A DNA stretch of 64,000 bases from Hydrogenophaga taeniospiralis (GCF_020510445.1 NZ_JAHBAG010000001.1:2394501-2458500), one strand, 5' to 3'. Numbered from the stretch's first letter, positions 44,411-55,476 are shown. Notes: generated by a model from the letters alone, not told the origin. A program made the numbers and translations.

Positions 44411-44503
44411 GTCTAACATCTCGCTCCAGGGAACCTGCCGGCTACGCCGGCAGGTTCCCTCCGGCCTTCGGCCTCCGATCGTCCCTGAGCTAGCACGTTA
44501 GCC
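44411..44503 (+). other. attC recombination site 3
   Basis: The site starts with GTCTAAC (44411-44417) and ends with GTTAGCC (44497-44503). Next to the boxes, GCTCCAGGGA and TCCCTGAGC pair with one unpaired C, as in site 1. The middle holds a perfect 14-bp hairpin: GGGAACCTGCCGGC and its complement around TAC (44429-44459). The site begins one base after the stop codon of cassette gene 3. The longer centre is within the known range for attC. Confidence 0.8.
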
Positions 44504-44559
44504 ACAATCCACAGAAACATGTCGCCGACGAAATTAGCCAAATTAAAGCGAGAAGATAT

Positions 44560-44997
44560 ATGTATTACCATGCAATAGTAGAAACCACGGACAAGAACAA
44601 AAAAGGTGACTATGAACGCTGCTATGAACTGGACTGCGAAAATCTTGACGAGATTATTGATCTGATTGTTCGACCATTTTCAAGAAATGAACAGATTTAC
44701 GTTAGTGGTATGCACATCGACCGGCAAAAGGTTAGGCTGCTAAAGATCAAGTCCTCCGAAAGACCATTGGCAGAGTTACGCGATATTGCTCAGAGCACCG
44801 TAGGTCTAGGTGTTATTTTTGGGGTCACACACACACAACACACACAATGGGGTCAGGTCTGGCCTTTTGCCTATTGGTTCTCATTGGGGCAAGACGCAAG
44901 ACTTGACCCCATTTCTGCTCCGTCCGGATCAAGCGAACTCTTTGACGCATCCGCACGAGGGGGGAGGTATAGCGGAAACACTACGTTCATCTCTTAA
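44560..44997 (+). CDS. Cassette gene with a C-terminus replaced by a palindromic repeat (probably broken)
   Basis: The first 90 or so residues (MYYHAIVETTDKNKKGDYER to LGVIFGVT) look like a real small domain. It resembles N-terminal domains found before TIR-like nucleotide hydrolases in some defence proteins, which I hold at low confidence. From about base 44825 the frame runs through a CA-rich tract and a 68-base palindromic element (44846-44913), and the rest (HTQHTQWGQVWPFAYWF and on) is not protein-like. The original 3' end is lost, so this is likely a remnant. No attC is visible after it. Confidence 0.5.
   Translation: MYYHAIVETTDKNKKGDYERCYELDCENLDEIIDLIVRPFSRNEQIYVSGMHIDRQKVRLLKIKSSERPLAELRDIAQSTVGLGVIFGVTHTQHTQWGQVWPFAYWFSLGQDARLDPISAPSGSSELFDASARGGRYSGNTTFIS
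44825..44845 (+). repeat. CA-rich short tandem repeat
   Basis: Runs of CA (TCACACACACACAACACAC and on) lie directly before the palindromic element inside the broken cassette gene. Length changes here would shift the reading frame. Confidence 0.6.
44846..44913 (+). repeat. REP/RAYT-like palindromic element
   Basis: AATGGGGTCAGGTCT (44846-44860) and AGACTTGACCCCATT (44899-44913) are inverted arms matching at 14 of 15 positions around 38 bases. GGGGTCAGGTCT...GACCCC palindromes are widely spread in proteobacteria and often mobilised by REP-associated transposases. None is coded in this window. It interrupts the end of the cassette gene. Confidence 0.65.
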
Positions 44998-45028
44998 TGT
45001 TCACGTCCAACTAATCTCAGGAGAACTT

Positions 45029-46030
45029 ATGAAATCAGGTGCGAGCAAACCGGCCCAATTGATCGCAATCTCGATCATGATGGTCACATCGTCAGTGGCT
45101 GTCGGGCAGAACCTTCAGTGCCCAGATATAGCCAAGACGCTAAAAGAGTACTCGATCGATTCTTCATCTAGCAGCTACCTAAACGCCGTATTTAGTCAAC
45201 ATTGCCAGCAAGACGGGAGTCGCAAGTCCGACGGTGGTGGAATTGGTCTGGAAGCAGTCGTCAAAGCCATTCCCATCAAGTTCACTGGTAGCTACTCCAA
45301 CTCAGAAGAGGCAGTGTCAAATTTTTGCAAGACATACGCCTCGCAGACAGCTGCCACGGCCGCCAGCGACAGCTACAAGGAAACGATCTCGTTGAAGGCG
45401 CTAGAAACGATTCAGCAATGCAACGCGCTTCAGGGGAGTGGTGTGACCATCATTCATCAAGTGAACAACGTAGAGGCAGCAAACTTCTACCTCCGAAGGT
45501 CTGTGATACAACCCCTTGAGTTGCAGGGCGTTGCCGCTACTGGCAATGTTACCTGCGAGGGCCTAGTTGGAGGAAAGAAAAAGGTGTTCGACTCTTCCAT
45601 CAGCGTTTCCGTAAAGACCACTCAAAGTTTTGCCTGCAAGCGAGTAGGTCAGCGTCAAGCAGCGGGAAGCCCCCTCTTTTTTTCTGAATCCATTATTACT
45701 GTCTTGACAAATCAAGGGAACTATTCGCTCTTTTGGCCCAGGGATGAGCGGCAAAGCGAAAACATGGCGACGCAGATCGATCGTCGAATCACGTTGGCTG
45801 AAGGCGAACTCGCGGTAACCAAGGCAAACGTTGTCCCGCTTGTAAAGGCGTCCTCTCTGGCTATCTACAAATGTCCATCAGGCGCTGCAGTTTCCTACAA
45901 CGCAGCCTGGATGTATCTAGGTTGCAACGGCCAGCTGTCTGCAGAAAGCACATGTAGCAACGTTTGGTACAACAAACCGGTCGAAGTTCGCCAATGCGCA
46001 CCGGCCGGAAATTTGCGACTTTTCCAATAG
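45029..46030 (+). CDS. Secreted ten-cysteine protein of unknown function
   Basis: A 333-residue exported protein with a signal peptide (cut near SSVAVGQ, about 26). Ten cysteines are spread over the mature part, an even number that suggests disulphides outside the cytoplasm. Residues 60-75 have a Gly-rich stretch (SDGGGIGLEA). No domain is recognised. CTCAGGAGAACTT is a good ribosome site for ATG 45029. It has lower G/C than the chromosome and lies between the broken cassette gene and tex; whether it is itself a cassette is unclear because no attC follows it. Confidence 0.7.
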   Translation: MKSGASKPAQLIAISIMMVTSSVAVGQNLQCPDIAKTLKEYSIDSSSSSYLNAVFSQHCQQDGSRKSDGGGIGLEAVVKAIPIKFTGSYSNSEEAVSNFCKTYASQTAATAASDSYKETISLKALETIQQCNALQGSGVTIIHQVNNVEAANFYLRRSVIQPLELQGVAATGNVTCEGLVGGKKKVFDSSISVSVKTTQSFACKRVGQRQAAGSPLFFSESIITVLTNQGNYSLFWPRDERQSENMATQIDRRITLAEGELAVTKANVVPLVKASSLAIYKCPSGAAVSYNAAWMYLGCNGQLSAESTCSNVWYNKPVEVRQCAPAGNLRLFQ

Positions 46031-46048
46031 ACAAGCTTAGTCGAGGCT

Positions 46049-46076
46049 GCTTGGCGCGGCCTGACCCGCGCCAAGC
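46049..46076 (+). terminator. Hairpin after the secreted-protein gene
   Basis: GCTTGGCGCGG and CCGCGCCAAGC form a perfect 11-bp stem around a 6-base loop, 18 bases after the stop. There is no T-run. It may end transcription of the island before tex. Confidence 0.5.
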
Positions 46077-46193
46077 CACTGGCCGATTGGCTGTTCCGTA
46101 CCTAAGCGTCCCGCTAGCGGCCCCGGTAGCCGCGCACCCCTGTGGCAAACTCGCCCGCTTCGTTTGAAACCGGGCCGCAGGCCCCCGAGGGAC

Positions 46194-48641
<2,448 letters not shown>

Positions 48642-48643
48642 AG

Positions 48644-48692
48644 GGGGGCGCAACGCCCCCAGGGTTTCCCCGAATCGCGGGCGATTTCGGGG
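48644..48692 (+). terminator. Two hairpins after tex
   Basis: GGGGGCG and CGCCCCC (48644-48660) form a 7-bp stem around CAA just after the tex stop. A second, imperfect stem (CCCCGAATCGC with GCGATTTCGGGG, 48668-48692) follows. Neither has a strong T-run. They are the likely end of the tex transcript. Confidence 0.5.
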
Positions 48693-48771
48693 CTCAAGTT
48701 GGAGGGGGAGCCTGCCGATATCTGGTGCAGTCACACCCCCTTTTTTCCATCACGGACTTCATCCTCCTCCC

Positions 48772-49599
48772 ATGCAACTTGAAGCCCTGCTCAACTATCC
48801 CCGCGCCCTGCCGGCCATGCCGCGCGCCGTCTCGGACCTGTTGGCCGAGATGAACAAGGAAGACCCCAGCCCCAAGCGGGTGGGGGAACTCATCGGGCAC
48901 GACCCGGCGCTCACCACGCGTGTGCTGCGCCTGTCCAACTCGGCCTTTTTCCGCGTCAGCCGCAAGGTCGGCAGCGCCGACGAAGCGGTGGCACTGCTCG
49001 GCATGACCCATGTGCGTTCGCTGGTCATGGCCGCCGCCCTGGGGGCGAGCTTCAAGAACGTGCCCGGCATGGACCTGCAGCAGTTCTGGCGCTACAGCCT
49101 GCGCGTGGCCGAGATCTCCCGCTCGCTCGCGGGGCTGTTGCACCAGAACCCCGGCAACGCCTTCACCGCCGGCCTGATCCACGCGATCGGCATTCTGGTG
49201 ATGCACATCGCCATGCCCGACGAGATGGCCCTGGTGGACATGGGCACTCCGCCGCTGGATCTGCAAAGGGCGCTGGCCGAGCGCAACCACCTGGGCTACA
49301 CCTACGCCGAGGTGGGTGCCGGCATGGCGGAGAAATGGCAGTTTCCCCAGGAAATGGTGACGGCGCTGGCCTGCCAGAACGAGCCCTTCGAAGGCGACAA
49401 CTACGACCGCCTGGCGGGCCTGCTGCACCTGGCGTCGTGGCGCGCACGGGCCGAGGAAATCCAGCTCGACAACGCCGGCCTGGTCGCGACCTTTCCAGAC
49501 CTGATCGGCCTCACCCTGGGCCTGGATCTGGACAACGTGCTGGAGAAGGACCCCTCCGAGTGGTCGTTCAGCCAGGCGCTGGGGGCCTTCATCGAATAG
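48772..49599 (+). CDS. HDOD-domain protein 1
   Basis: A cytoplasmic protein of 275 residues. The HDOD domain covers about 10-210 with LTTRVLRLSNSAFFRVSRKV, DEAVALLGMTHVRSLVMAAAL and AFTAGLIHAIGILVMHIA. The HD metal-binding pair of true phosphohydrolases is not kept, as is usual for HDOD, which serves in signalling. ATG 48772 follows a pyrimidine-rich stretch. A paralogue of nearly the same length follows after 93 bases. HDOD proteins often act in motility, c-di-GMP or stress regulation; role here unknown. Confidence 0.88.
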   Translation: MQLEALLNYPRALPAMPRAVSDLLAEMNKEDPSPKRVGELIGHDPALTTRVLRLSNSAFFRVSRKVGSADEAVALLGMTHVRSLVMAAALGASFKNVPGMDLQQFWRYSLRVAEISRSLAGLLHQNPGNAFTAGLIHAIGILVMHIAMPDEMALVDMGTPPLDLQRALAERNHLGYTYAEVGAGMAEKWQFPQEMVTALACQNEPFEGDNYDRLAGLLHLASWRARAEEIQLDNAGLVATFPDLIGLTLGLDLDNVLEKDPSEWSFSQALGAFIE

Positions 49600-49692
49600 G
49601 TACCCGAAAGCGCTCAAGTCCATGGCCACCGGGACGATGTATTTCCTGCAGATACCGCTCATTTTGAGTCCCACCCGATTGGCAGGCACCCC

Positions 49693-50517
49693 ATGCAGCT
49701 CGACAAACTTCTCCGGCAGCCGAACGCGCTTCCGTCCGCGCCCAAGGTGGTGCGCAAGCTGATCGAGACTTTTGACCAGGAGGATGTCGATCTGCTCAAG
49801 GCGGCCGACCTCGTCGAAGACGATCCGGTGCTCACGGTCAAGCTGCTCAAGATGGCCAACTCGGCGTTTTTCGGCCTGCACCGCGCGGTGACCAACGCCC
49901 GCGACGCGATCAGCGTCATGGGCCTGATCAAGGTGCGCGCACTCGTCATCGGCGCCGCGCTGGGCGACGGCTTCCACAGCGTGGGCGGCATGAACCTCAA
50001 CCAGTTCTGGCGCTACAGCATCAACACCGCCAACCTCTCACGCTACATCGCGCTGCCGATCAAGATCGACGAGAACACCGCGTTCACCGCCGGCCTGATC
50101 CACTGCATCGGTGAGCTGGTGATGCACGCCGGCATGCCCGAGGCCATGATCGACCTGGACCGAAGCATCCCCATGCTCGACCTCAAGCGCGCACGCGCCG
50201 AAAAGGGCATGTTCGGCTACAGCTATGCCGAGGTGGGCGCGGCCCTGGCGCGCGAATGGCGCTTTCCGAAGCGGATGGTCGACGCCATCGGGCACCAGAT
50301 CGCGCCCTTCGACAACGACGTGTACGAACCCATCGCCGGCGTGATCCACATCGCCTCGTGGCGCGCCCGTGCCGAAGAGCTGTCGCTGGGCAGCGAGGGC
50401 CTGATCAACACCTACCCCGACCCGATCGGCCTGGTGCTGGGCATCGACCCGGACACGGTGATCGGCGAAGAGATCCCTGCGCTGACGCGGCAGGACGCGG
50501 TGCTGGAACACGCCTGA
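49693..50517 (+). CDS. HDOD-domain protein 2
   Basis: This 274-residue paralogue of the preceding protein shares PSAPKVVRKLIE, LTVKLLKMANSAFFGLHRAV, LNQFWRYSINTANLSRYIALP and AFTAGLIHCIGELVMHAGMPE in the same order. The likeness runs along the whole length (for example, Y-AEVGA and the final SWRARAEE), so it is a tandem duplicate that has diverged. Cytoplasmic signalling protein; partner and signal unknown. Confidence 0.88.
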   Translation: MQLDKLLRQPNALPSAPKVVRKLIETFDQEDVDLLKAADLVEDDPVLTVKLLKMANSAFFGLHRAVTNARDAISVMGLIKVRALVIGAALGDGFHSVGGMNLNQFWRYSINTANLSRYIALPIKIDENTAFTAGLIHCIGELVMHAGMPEAMIDLDRSIPMLDLKRARAEKGMFGYSYAEVGAALAREWRFPKRMVDAIGHQIAPFDNDVYEPIAGVIHIASWRARAEELSLGSEGLINTYPDPIGLVLGIDPDTVIGEEIPALTRQDAVLEHA

Positions 50518-50557
50518 GGCCTCCTGGAGGCCCTGGATCGGGTGGTCCGCGGGGCGG

Positions 50558-51562
50558 TCAGGCCTTGAGCTTGAGCATCATCGCCACGGCGCTGGCCATG
50601 GCCTGCTCGATCATCAGCACCTTGGTGAATTCGTCGCCGTGCATCAGGGCATTGGTCCACTTTTCCTTTTGCAGCGATTGCTTCCAGGAGGGGGTCTGGG
50701 TGGCGGTGATCACAATGTTGCGCAGGTTGGACCGATCCGCCTCCGAGATCTGGCCGGGGCCGAACACGGCCCGCCAGTTGCCCAGATCGGTGTTGACGCC
50801 CAGTTCGTAGAGTGACGGAATGCCGTGCAGCGACTTGCGCGACGACACGGCCAGCGGGATGAGTCTTTTGCTCTCGATCGCGGTCTGAAACTCGCTGTAG
50901 CTGGAGATGGCGATCTGGGCCTCGCCCTTCTCCAGCAAGTCCATGGCCTCGCGACCGCTGCTCGTGGGCAGGTATTTCAGCCGACCGACATCGAGGCGCA
51001 ACTGGCGCGCGATCATGCCGGCGAGCATGTGATCGACCCCACCCGCCGAGCCCCCCGTGAACCCCACCGCCGACAGGTCTTTGCGCATCGCTGCCGTGAG
51101 CGCGTTCATGTCGGGGAAGCGGCCGCCACTGGGCGCCACCAGCACCATGAAGTCGTTGGTCAGGCGCGCGATCGGACTGACCTGCGCCAGCGTGACCGCC
51201 GGGCGGTTCACCGCAATGGCTCCCAGCATGACCATGCCACCGATCAGCAGCGCTGCGGGGTCGCGGTTGAACCGCTCCACGAAGTCGGTCAGGCCGATCG
51301 TGCCCCCCTTGCCGCCCTTGTTCTCGTAGACAACTTCGCGGGCCAGGCCGGCCGACTGGATCGCGGCCCCGAGGGCCCGCCCGGTCTGGTCCCAGCCTCC
51401 GCCCGCGCCACCCGGGATGTAAAGGCTGAGCTTCGTCAGCGGCGTGGCGGCGTTCGCCGGACTGGCTGCGACGGGCGCATCCGCATCCTTCTGAGCGAAC
51501 GACGGTGCCGCCCACAGTGCCGTGGCGGCGCCACAGGTCTTCAGCAAACTTCTGCGGAACAT
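50558..51562 (-). CDS. Bug-family periplasmic receptor 1 (Tat-like signal)
   Basis: A 334-residue TctC/Bug receptor. Its signal begins FRRSLLKTCG, a twin-arginine-like motif, and ends near APSFAQ. Family blocks are SLYIPGGAGGGWDQTGR, VYENKGGKGGTIGLTDF, GFTGGSAGGVDHMLAGM and YLPTSSGREAMDLLEKGEAQ. The GGGWDQTGR type binds tricarboxylates such as citrate in TctC. No membrane subunits are adjacent. It is followed on the - strand by nothing close and preceded by a paralogue, so the two are a tandem pair. Confidence 0.9.
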   Translation of the reverse strand: MFRRSLLKTCGAATALWAAPSFAQKDADAPVAASPANAATPLTKLSLYIPGGAGGGWDQTGRALGAAIQSAGLAREVVYENKGGKGGTIGLTDFVERFNRDPAALLIGGMVMLGAIAVNRPAVTLAQVSPIARLTNDFMVLVAPSGGRFPDMNALTAAMRKDLSAVGFTGGSAGGVDHMLAGMIARQLRLDVGRLKYLPTSSGREAMDLLEKGEAQIAISSYSEFQTAIESKRLIPLAVSSRKSLHGIPSLYELGVNTDLGNWRAVFGPGQISEADRSNLRNIVITATQTPSWKQSLQKEKWTNALMHGDEFTKVLMIEQAMASAVAMMLKLKA

Positions 51563-51774
51563 GGGCGGTGCCTTTGGGGTGAGGGGGGAACTGGAATTCC
51601 ACCGTCGAAGGCTGTCATTTTGCTGTCAATCTTGTCGGGGAAAACCCGAGCGCCGACGGAACGCGGGACGGCGGGCGCAGCCGGTCGCTTACGGCTGGCG
51701 CCCACCCGCCCCCCAGCGGATCAGCCGCGCACGCCGCTGGTTGGCATCGGTGCCTTCGTGACCGAGGCCTGGAA

Positions 51775-52773
51775 TCAGCTTCTGAGCTTGAGCATCATGG
51801 CCATGGCGTTGGCCATGCCCTGCTCGATGACCAGCCTGCTGGCGAAGTCCGGCCCGTGCAGCAGGGCGTTGAACCACTTGTTTTTCTCCAGCGCCTGCGC
51901 CCAGGTGGGGTGCTGGGTGGCCGCGACCACGATGCGGCGCAGGTTCTCGCGTTGCGCCGCGCCAATGCCACCGGGCGCGAACACCGCACGCCAGTTGCTC
52001 AGGTCGGTCTGCAGGCCCTGCTCATGCAGGGAGGGCACCCCATAGAGCGAGCGGCGGGAGGAGATCGCCAGCGGCGTGAGCAGCTTCTTTTCGATGTCGG
52101 CCTGGAACTCGCTGTAGCCCGATATCGCCACCTGCGCTTCGCCCTTCTCCAGCAGCGCCGCGGCTTCGGGGCCGCTGCTGGTGGGCAGGTACCTGAGTTG
52201 CGTCACGTCCTGCCGCAGCTGCAGGGCGATCATGCCCGCGAGCACATGATCGACCCCGCCGGCCGAACCGCCCGTGAACCCGACCGCGCCAAGGTTGGCG
52301 CGCATGGCCGTGGTCAGCGCCGCCATGGAGTCCAGCGCTTGCCCCGTCCGGGACACCATCACCATGAAGTCGTTGGTCAGCCGGGCGATCGGGCTGACCT
52401 GTTTCAGCGTGGCCTTCGACTGCCCGAGCGCAATCGCGCCGAGCATCACCATGCCACCGATCAGCAGCGCGGCCGGGTCGCGGTCGTAGCGGGCGACGAA
52501 GTCGGCCAGCCCGATGGTGCCGCCCTTGCCGCCTTTGTTCTCATAGGTCACCCGCTCGGCCAGGCCCGCGGCCTGGATGGCCGCACCCAGGGTTCGCCCG
52601 GTCTGGTCCCAGCCACCGCCGGCACCGCCGGGAATGTAGATGTGCAGTTCGGGCAAGCGGGTGGGGGCCGGTGATGCGGCGGGTGCCGGGGCGGCTGTCT
52701 GGGCGAACGCTGCCGGCCCCATGCCCAGCAACGCGCTGGCCCCACACGCCGTCAGCAGGCTTCGTCGATCCAT
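51775..52773 (-). CDS. Bug-family periplasmic receptor 2 (Tat-like signal)
   Basis: This 332-residue paralogue of the preceding receptor has MDRRSLLTACG as a twin-arginine-like signal, cut near GPAAFAQ. Blocks such as IPGGAGGGWDQTGR, VTYENKGGKGGTIGLADF and FTGGSAGGVDHVLAGM match its neighbour. GGGAG lies 7 bases before ATG 52773, so I prefer it to the TTG two codons upstream. The two receptors probably arose by tandem duplication and may bind different acids. Confidence 0.9.
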   Translation of the reverse strand: MDRRSLLTACGASALLGMGPAAFAQTAAPAPAASPAPTRLPELHIYIPGGAGGGWDQTGRTLGAAIQAAGLAERVTYENKGGKGGTIGLADFVARYDRDPAALLIGGMVMLGAIALGQSKATLKQVSPIARLTNDFMVMVSRTGQALDSMAALTTAMRANLGAVGFTGGSAGGVDHVLAGMIALQLRQDVTQLRYLPTSSGPEAAALLEKGEAQVAISGYSEFQADIEKKLLTPLAISSRRSLYGVPSLHEQGLQTDLSNWRAVFAPGGIGAAQRENLRRIVVAATQHPTWAQALEKNKWFNALLHGPDFASRLVIEQGMANAMAMMLKLRS

Positions 52774-52914
52774 GTGCAAACTCCCTTGAGTATCGGTTCC
52801 AATCGGGGGTCCATTACATTGGCGCCAGCTGTCAATCGGCTGTCAGCCGCCGGTTCATTTCGAGGCCCCGATACCGGCCGCCCCATCTTTCCCGTTCGTC
52901 TGCATCGCGTTCCC

Positions 52915-54030
52915 ATGTCTTCCTTGCGCTTCTACGCCGGCCCCGCGGCCCGCTCCCACATCGAACAGCACGGCCTGCGCGCGCGGGACGTGGGCATCAT
53001 TCCCGCTGCGGCCGGCGGCCCCAAGGGCCTGATCCTCGGGCCGCTGGACCGCTTCATCTTTGGCCACTGGCTGACGCACAGCGCCCAGCCGGTGCACCTG
53101 GTGGGCGCGTCCATCGGGGCCTGGCGCATGGCCACCGCCTGCCTGGACCAGCCCCTGGCCGCGCTGGCGCGGCTGGAGCGCGACTACATCGCCCAGCACC
53201 ACGAGCTGCCGCCCGGCCAGAAGCGGCACAGTCCCGACCAGATCAGCGCGGGCTTTGGCGCCGACCTGCGGCGCTTCTTCGGCGGACGCATCGACGAGGT
53301 GCTGCACCACCCGCGTTACCGGCTGCACCTCGTGGCCTCGCGCGGGCGGCACGTGCTGGCGCAGGACGGCCGGTGGCGCACGCCGCTGGGCTACCTGGGG
53401 GCCTTCGCGGCCAACGCCGTGCACCGCAAGGCGCTCGGGGCCTGGCTGGAACGGGTGGTGTTCTCGTCCCGCGACAGCGACATGGAGAGCGATGGCGCCA
53501 CCAGCGACAAGGCCACCCCGCTACCGTTTTCCACGCAGGACCTGCGCACCCGCCAGGTCGCGCTGCGTGGCGACAACTTCATGGACGCGCTGCAGGCCAG
53601 TTGCTCCATTCCCTTCATGCTGCGGCCGGTGCGCGGCATTGCCGGCGCGCCACCCGGCGCCTATTGGGACGGCGGCATCACCGACTACCACCTGCACCTG
53701 CGCTACCAGCCCGACGCCGCGTCGCCCATCGTGCTCTACCCGCACTTCCAGAAGAACGTGGTGCCCGGCTGGCTCGACAAGGCGTGGAAGCGCCGCCACC
53801 GCAGCAGCCCCGCGCTGGACCACATGCTGGTGATTGCGCCCGACCCGGCCTGGGCCCAGACCCTGCCCAACGGCCGCCTGCCGGACCGCAGCGACTTCGC
53901 CCGCTACGGCCAGGACATCGCCGCGCGCATGAAGGTCTGGAGCGCCGCCACCGCCGCGAGCCAGCGTCTGGCCGACGAGTTCGCACAGTGGCTGGAGCGG
54001 CCCGACCTCTCGCGCGTGGAGGCGCTGTGA
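52915..54030 (+). CDS. Patatin-like phospholipase family protein
   Basis: A 371-residue patatin-fold hydrolase. The oxyanion stretch AAAGGPKGLILG lies near residue 30, the nucleophile elbow GASIG with the catalytic Ser near residue 65, and the catalytic Asp in the DGG motif YWDGGITDYH near 250. No signal peptide is apparent from ATG 52915, so it is probably cytoplasmic. It would release fatty acids from lipids. The longer open frame upstream is not needed. Its stop overlaps the GTG start of an AraC-type gene (GTGA). Confidence 0.87.
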   Translation: MSSLRFYAGPAARSHIEQHGLRARDVGIIPAAAGGPKGLILGPLDRFIFGHWLTHSAQPVHLVGASIGAWRMATACLDQPLAALARLERDYIAQHHELPPGQKRHSPDQISAGFGADLRRFFGGRIDEVLHHPRYRLHLVASRGRHVLAQDGRWRTPLGYLGAFAANAVHRKALGAWLERVVFSSRDSDMESDGATSDKATPLPFSTQDLRTRQVALRGDNFMDALQASCSIPFMLRPVRGIAGAPPGAYWDGGITDYHLHLRYQPDAASPIVLYPHFQKNVVPGWLDKAWKRRHRSSPALDHMLVIAPDPAWAQTLPNGRLPDRSDFARYGQDIAARMKVWSAATAASQRLADEFAQWLERPDLSRVEAL

Positions 54031-54788
54031 ACGCCGGCGTGCGTATTTTTGCGGCCCAGCGCTACCGGCTGAGCACGCTCACCCTGCGGTCCGACGCGCT
54101 CATCCTCGTGCTGAGGGGCCGCAAATCGCTGCATGCGCCGGGGCAACGTTTCGATGCCGGTCCAGGGCAGGCGGTGCTGATCGCGCGGGGCTCGCAGTGG
54201 GACGTGGTCAATGACCCACGCGGGCAAGCTTGCTATGAGGCCCTGGTGCTGGCTTTCGACGACGACATGGTGCGCGATGTCGAGTCGCTCACCCATGCGC
54301 CGGGCAACGCTGCCGTGGTGGGGGCGAGGGTGGTCCGCGTGGACGGCGAGCTGGACGATGCCGTGCGCCGCTGTCTGCCCGCGCCCAACGTGAAGCTGTC
54401 CGATGCGTTGATGCGCCACCGAGCGAAGGAGGTTCTGTTGCTCTTGGCGGAGCGCGGGCACCGGCTGGTGTCCACACTCGGGCTGGACTGGGGCGAGCGC
54501 GTGCGCCGGCTGGTGTCGCAGCGTCCCGATGCCGACTGGAATGTGGCCGCGCTCGCCGACGCGTTTCACCTGAGCGAATCCACCTTGCGCCGCCGCCTGC
54601 AAAGCGAAGACCTCTCGCTGGCGGCGCTGGTGCGAGAGGTGCGGCTGGAGACCGCCTTGGGCCTCCTGCAAACCTCGGCCTTGTCGGTGGGCGAGGTGGC
54701 GCAGCGCTGTGGCTGGGCATCGCACAGCCGCTTCAGTGCGGCGTTCCGCGCGCGCTGGGGTGTGCCGCCTTCCGTCGTTCGCACCTGA
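54027..54788 (+). CDS. AraC-family transcriptional regulator
   Basis: A 253-residue regulator. The N-terminal cupin-like half (about 1-150) includes SDALILVLRGRKSLHAPGQ. The C-terminal double helix-turn-helix (about 165-253) has NVAALADAFHLSESTLRRRLQ and SVGEVAQRCGWASHSRFSAAFR. The start is GTG 54027, which overlaps the patatin-like gene, so they are translated together. It resembles regulators of the GadX/virulence group in layout. Target unknown; the adjacent hydrolase gene is a candidate. Confidence 0.85.
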   Translation: MNAGVRIFAAQRYRLSTLTLRSDALILVLRGRKSLHAPGQRFDAGPGQAVLIARGSQWDVVNDPRGQACYEALVLAFDDDMVRDVESLTHAPGNAAVVGARVVRVDGELDDAVRRCLPAPNVKLSDALMRHRAKEVLLLLAERGHRLVSTLGLDWGERVRRLVSQRPDADWNVAALADAFHLSESTLRRRLQSEDLSLAALVREVRLETALGLLQTSALSVGEVAQRCGWASHSRFSAAFRARWGVPPSVVRT

Positions 54789-54882
54789 CCGGTCGCGCAC
54801 AGGGATTGACCGAAATCGGGCAGCGGTCGGCCCGAGAAGGGGCGAGCATTCAGCTCTGTTCACACCTTCATGGAGCTTGCTT

Positions 54883-55431
54883 TTGAAACCCGTCCTCATT
54901 CTTCTTCTTCTTGCTGGTCTGGCCGGCACCGCCGGTGCCGCCGACTTCACCCTGACCAGCCCCACGGTGGAACCCAATGGAACGCTGGGAACGTCCCAGG
55001 TGTTCAACGGTTTTGGCTGTACGGGAGGCAATGTGTCGCCGGCGCTCGCGTGGCAGAACCCGCCTGCGGGTACACGCAGTTTCGCCCTCACCGCCTACGA
55101 CCCCGACGCGCCCACGGGCTCGGGATGGTGGCACTGGGTGGTCTACAACATCCCGGCGACGGTCAGCGCATTGCCCGAAAACGCCGGTCGCGTCGACGGA
55201 TCGGGCCTGCCCGCTGGCGCCCAACAGGGCCGCACCGACTACGGTGTCGCTGGCTTTGGCGGTGCCTGCCCACCGGTGGGAGACAAGCCGCACCGCTACC
55301 GGTTCACCTTGCACGCGCTCAAGACCGACCGGTTGGACGTGCCAGCCGACGCCTCGGCGGCCCTGATCGGTTTCATGATCTCGGGCCAAAGGTTGGGCAG
55401 CGTGACGCTGCAGGCCACCTACGGGCGCTGA
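54883..55431 (+). CDS. YbhB/YbcL-family (Raf-kinase-inhibitor-like) exported protein
   Basis: A 182-residue protein of the phosphatidylethanolamine-binding fold. The signal peptide (LILLLLAGLAGTAGAADF) is followed by FGCTGGNVSPALAWQNPPAGT, the YDPDAPTGSGWWHWVVYNIP core and RYRFTLHALKTD. The start is TTG 54883: GGAGC lies 6 bases before it, and no ATG fits this frame. The ATG at 54870 belongs to another frame. Function in bacteria is unclear; it would be periplasmic. Confidence 0.85.
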   Translation: MKPVLILLLLAGLAGTAGAADFTLTSPTVEPNGTLGTSQVFNGFGCTGGNVSPALAWQNPPAGTRSFALTAYDPDAPTGSGWWHWVVYNIPATVSALPENAGRVDGSGLPAGAQQGRTDYGVAGFGGACPPVGDKPHRYRFTLHALKTDRLDVPADASAALIGFMISGQRLGSVTLQATYGR

Positions 55432-55476
55432 GGGCACAAAGGCGGAAGGCCGTACTGAGGCGCGGATAATCGCGCC

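Noticed and set aside
44429..44459. Perfect 14-bp hairpin as an intrinsic terminator
   Set aside because: It sits in the centre of attC site 3, between matched R and L boxes and without a T-run, so it is better explained as part of the recombination site.
54870..55469. ATG 54870 frame as a gene
   Set aside because: It is out of frame with the YbhB-like domain; the TTG start at 54883 gives a signal peptide and the conserved fold.
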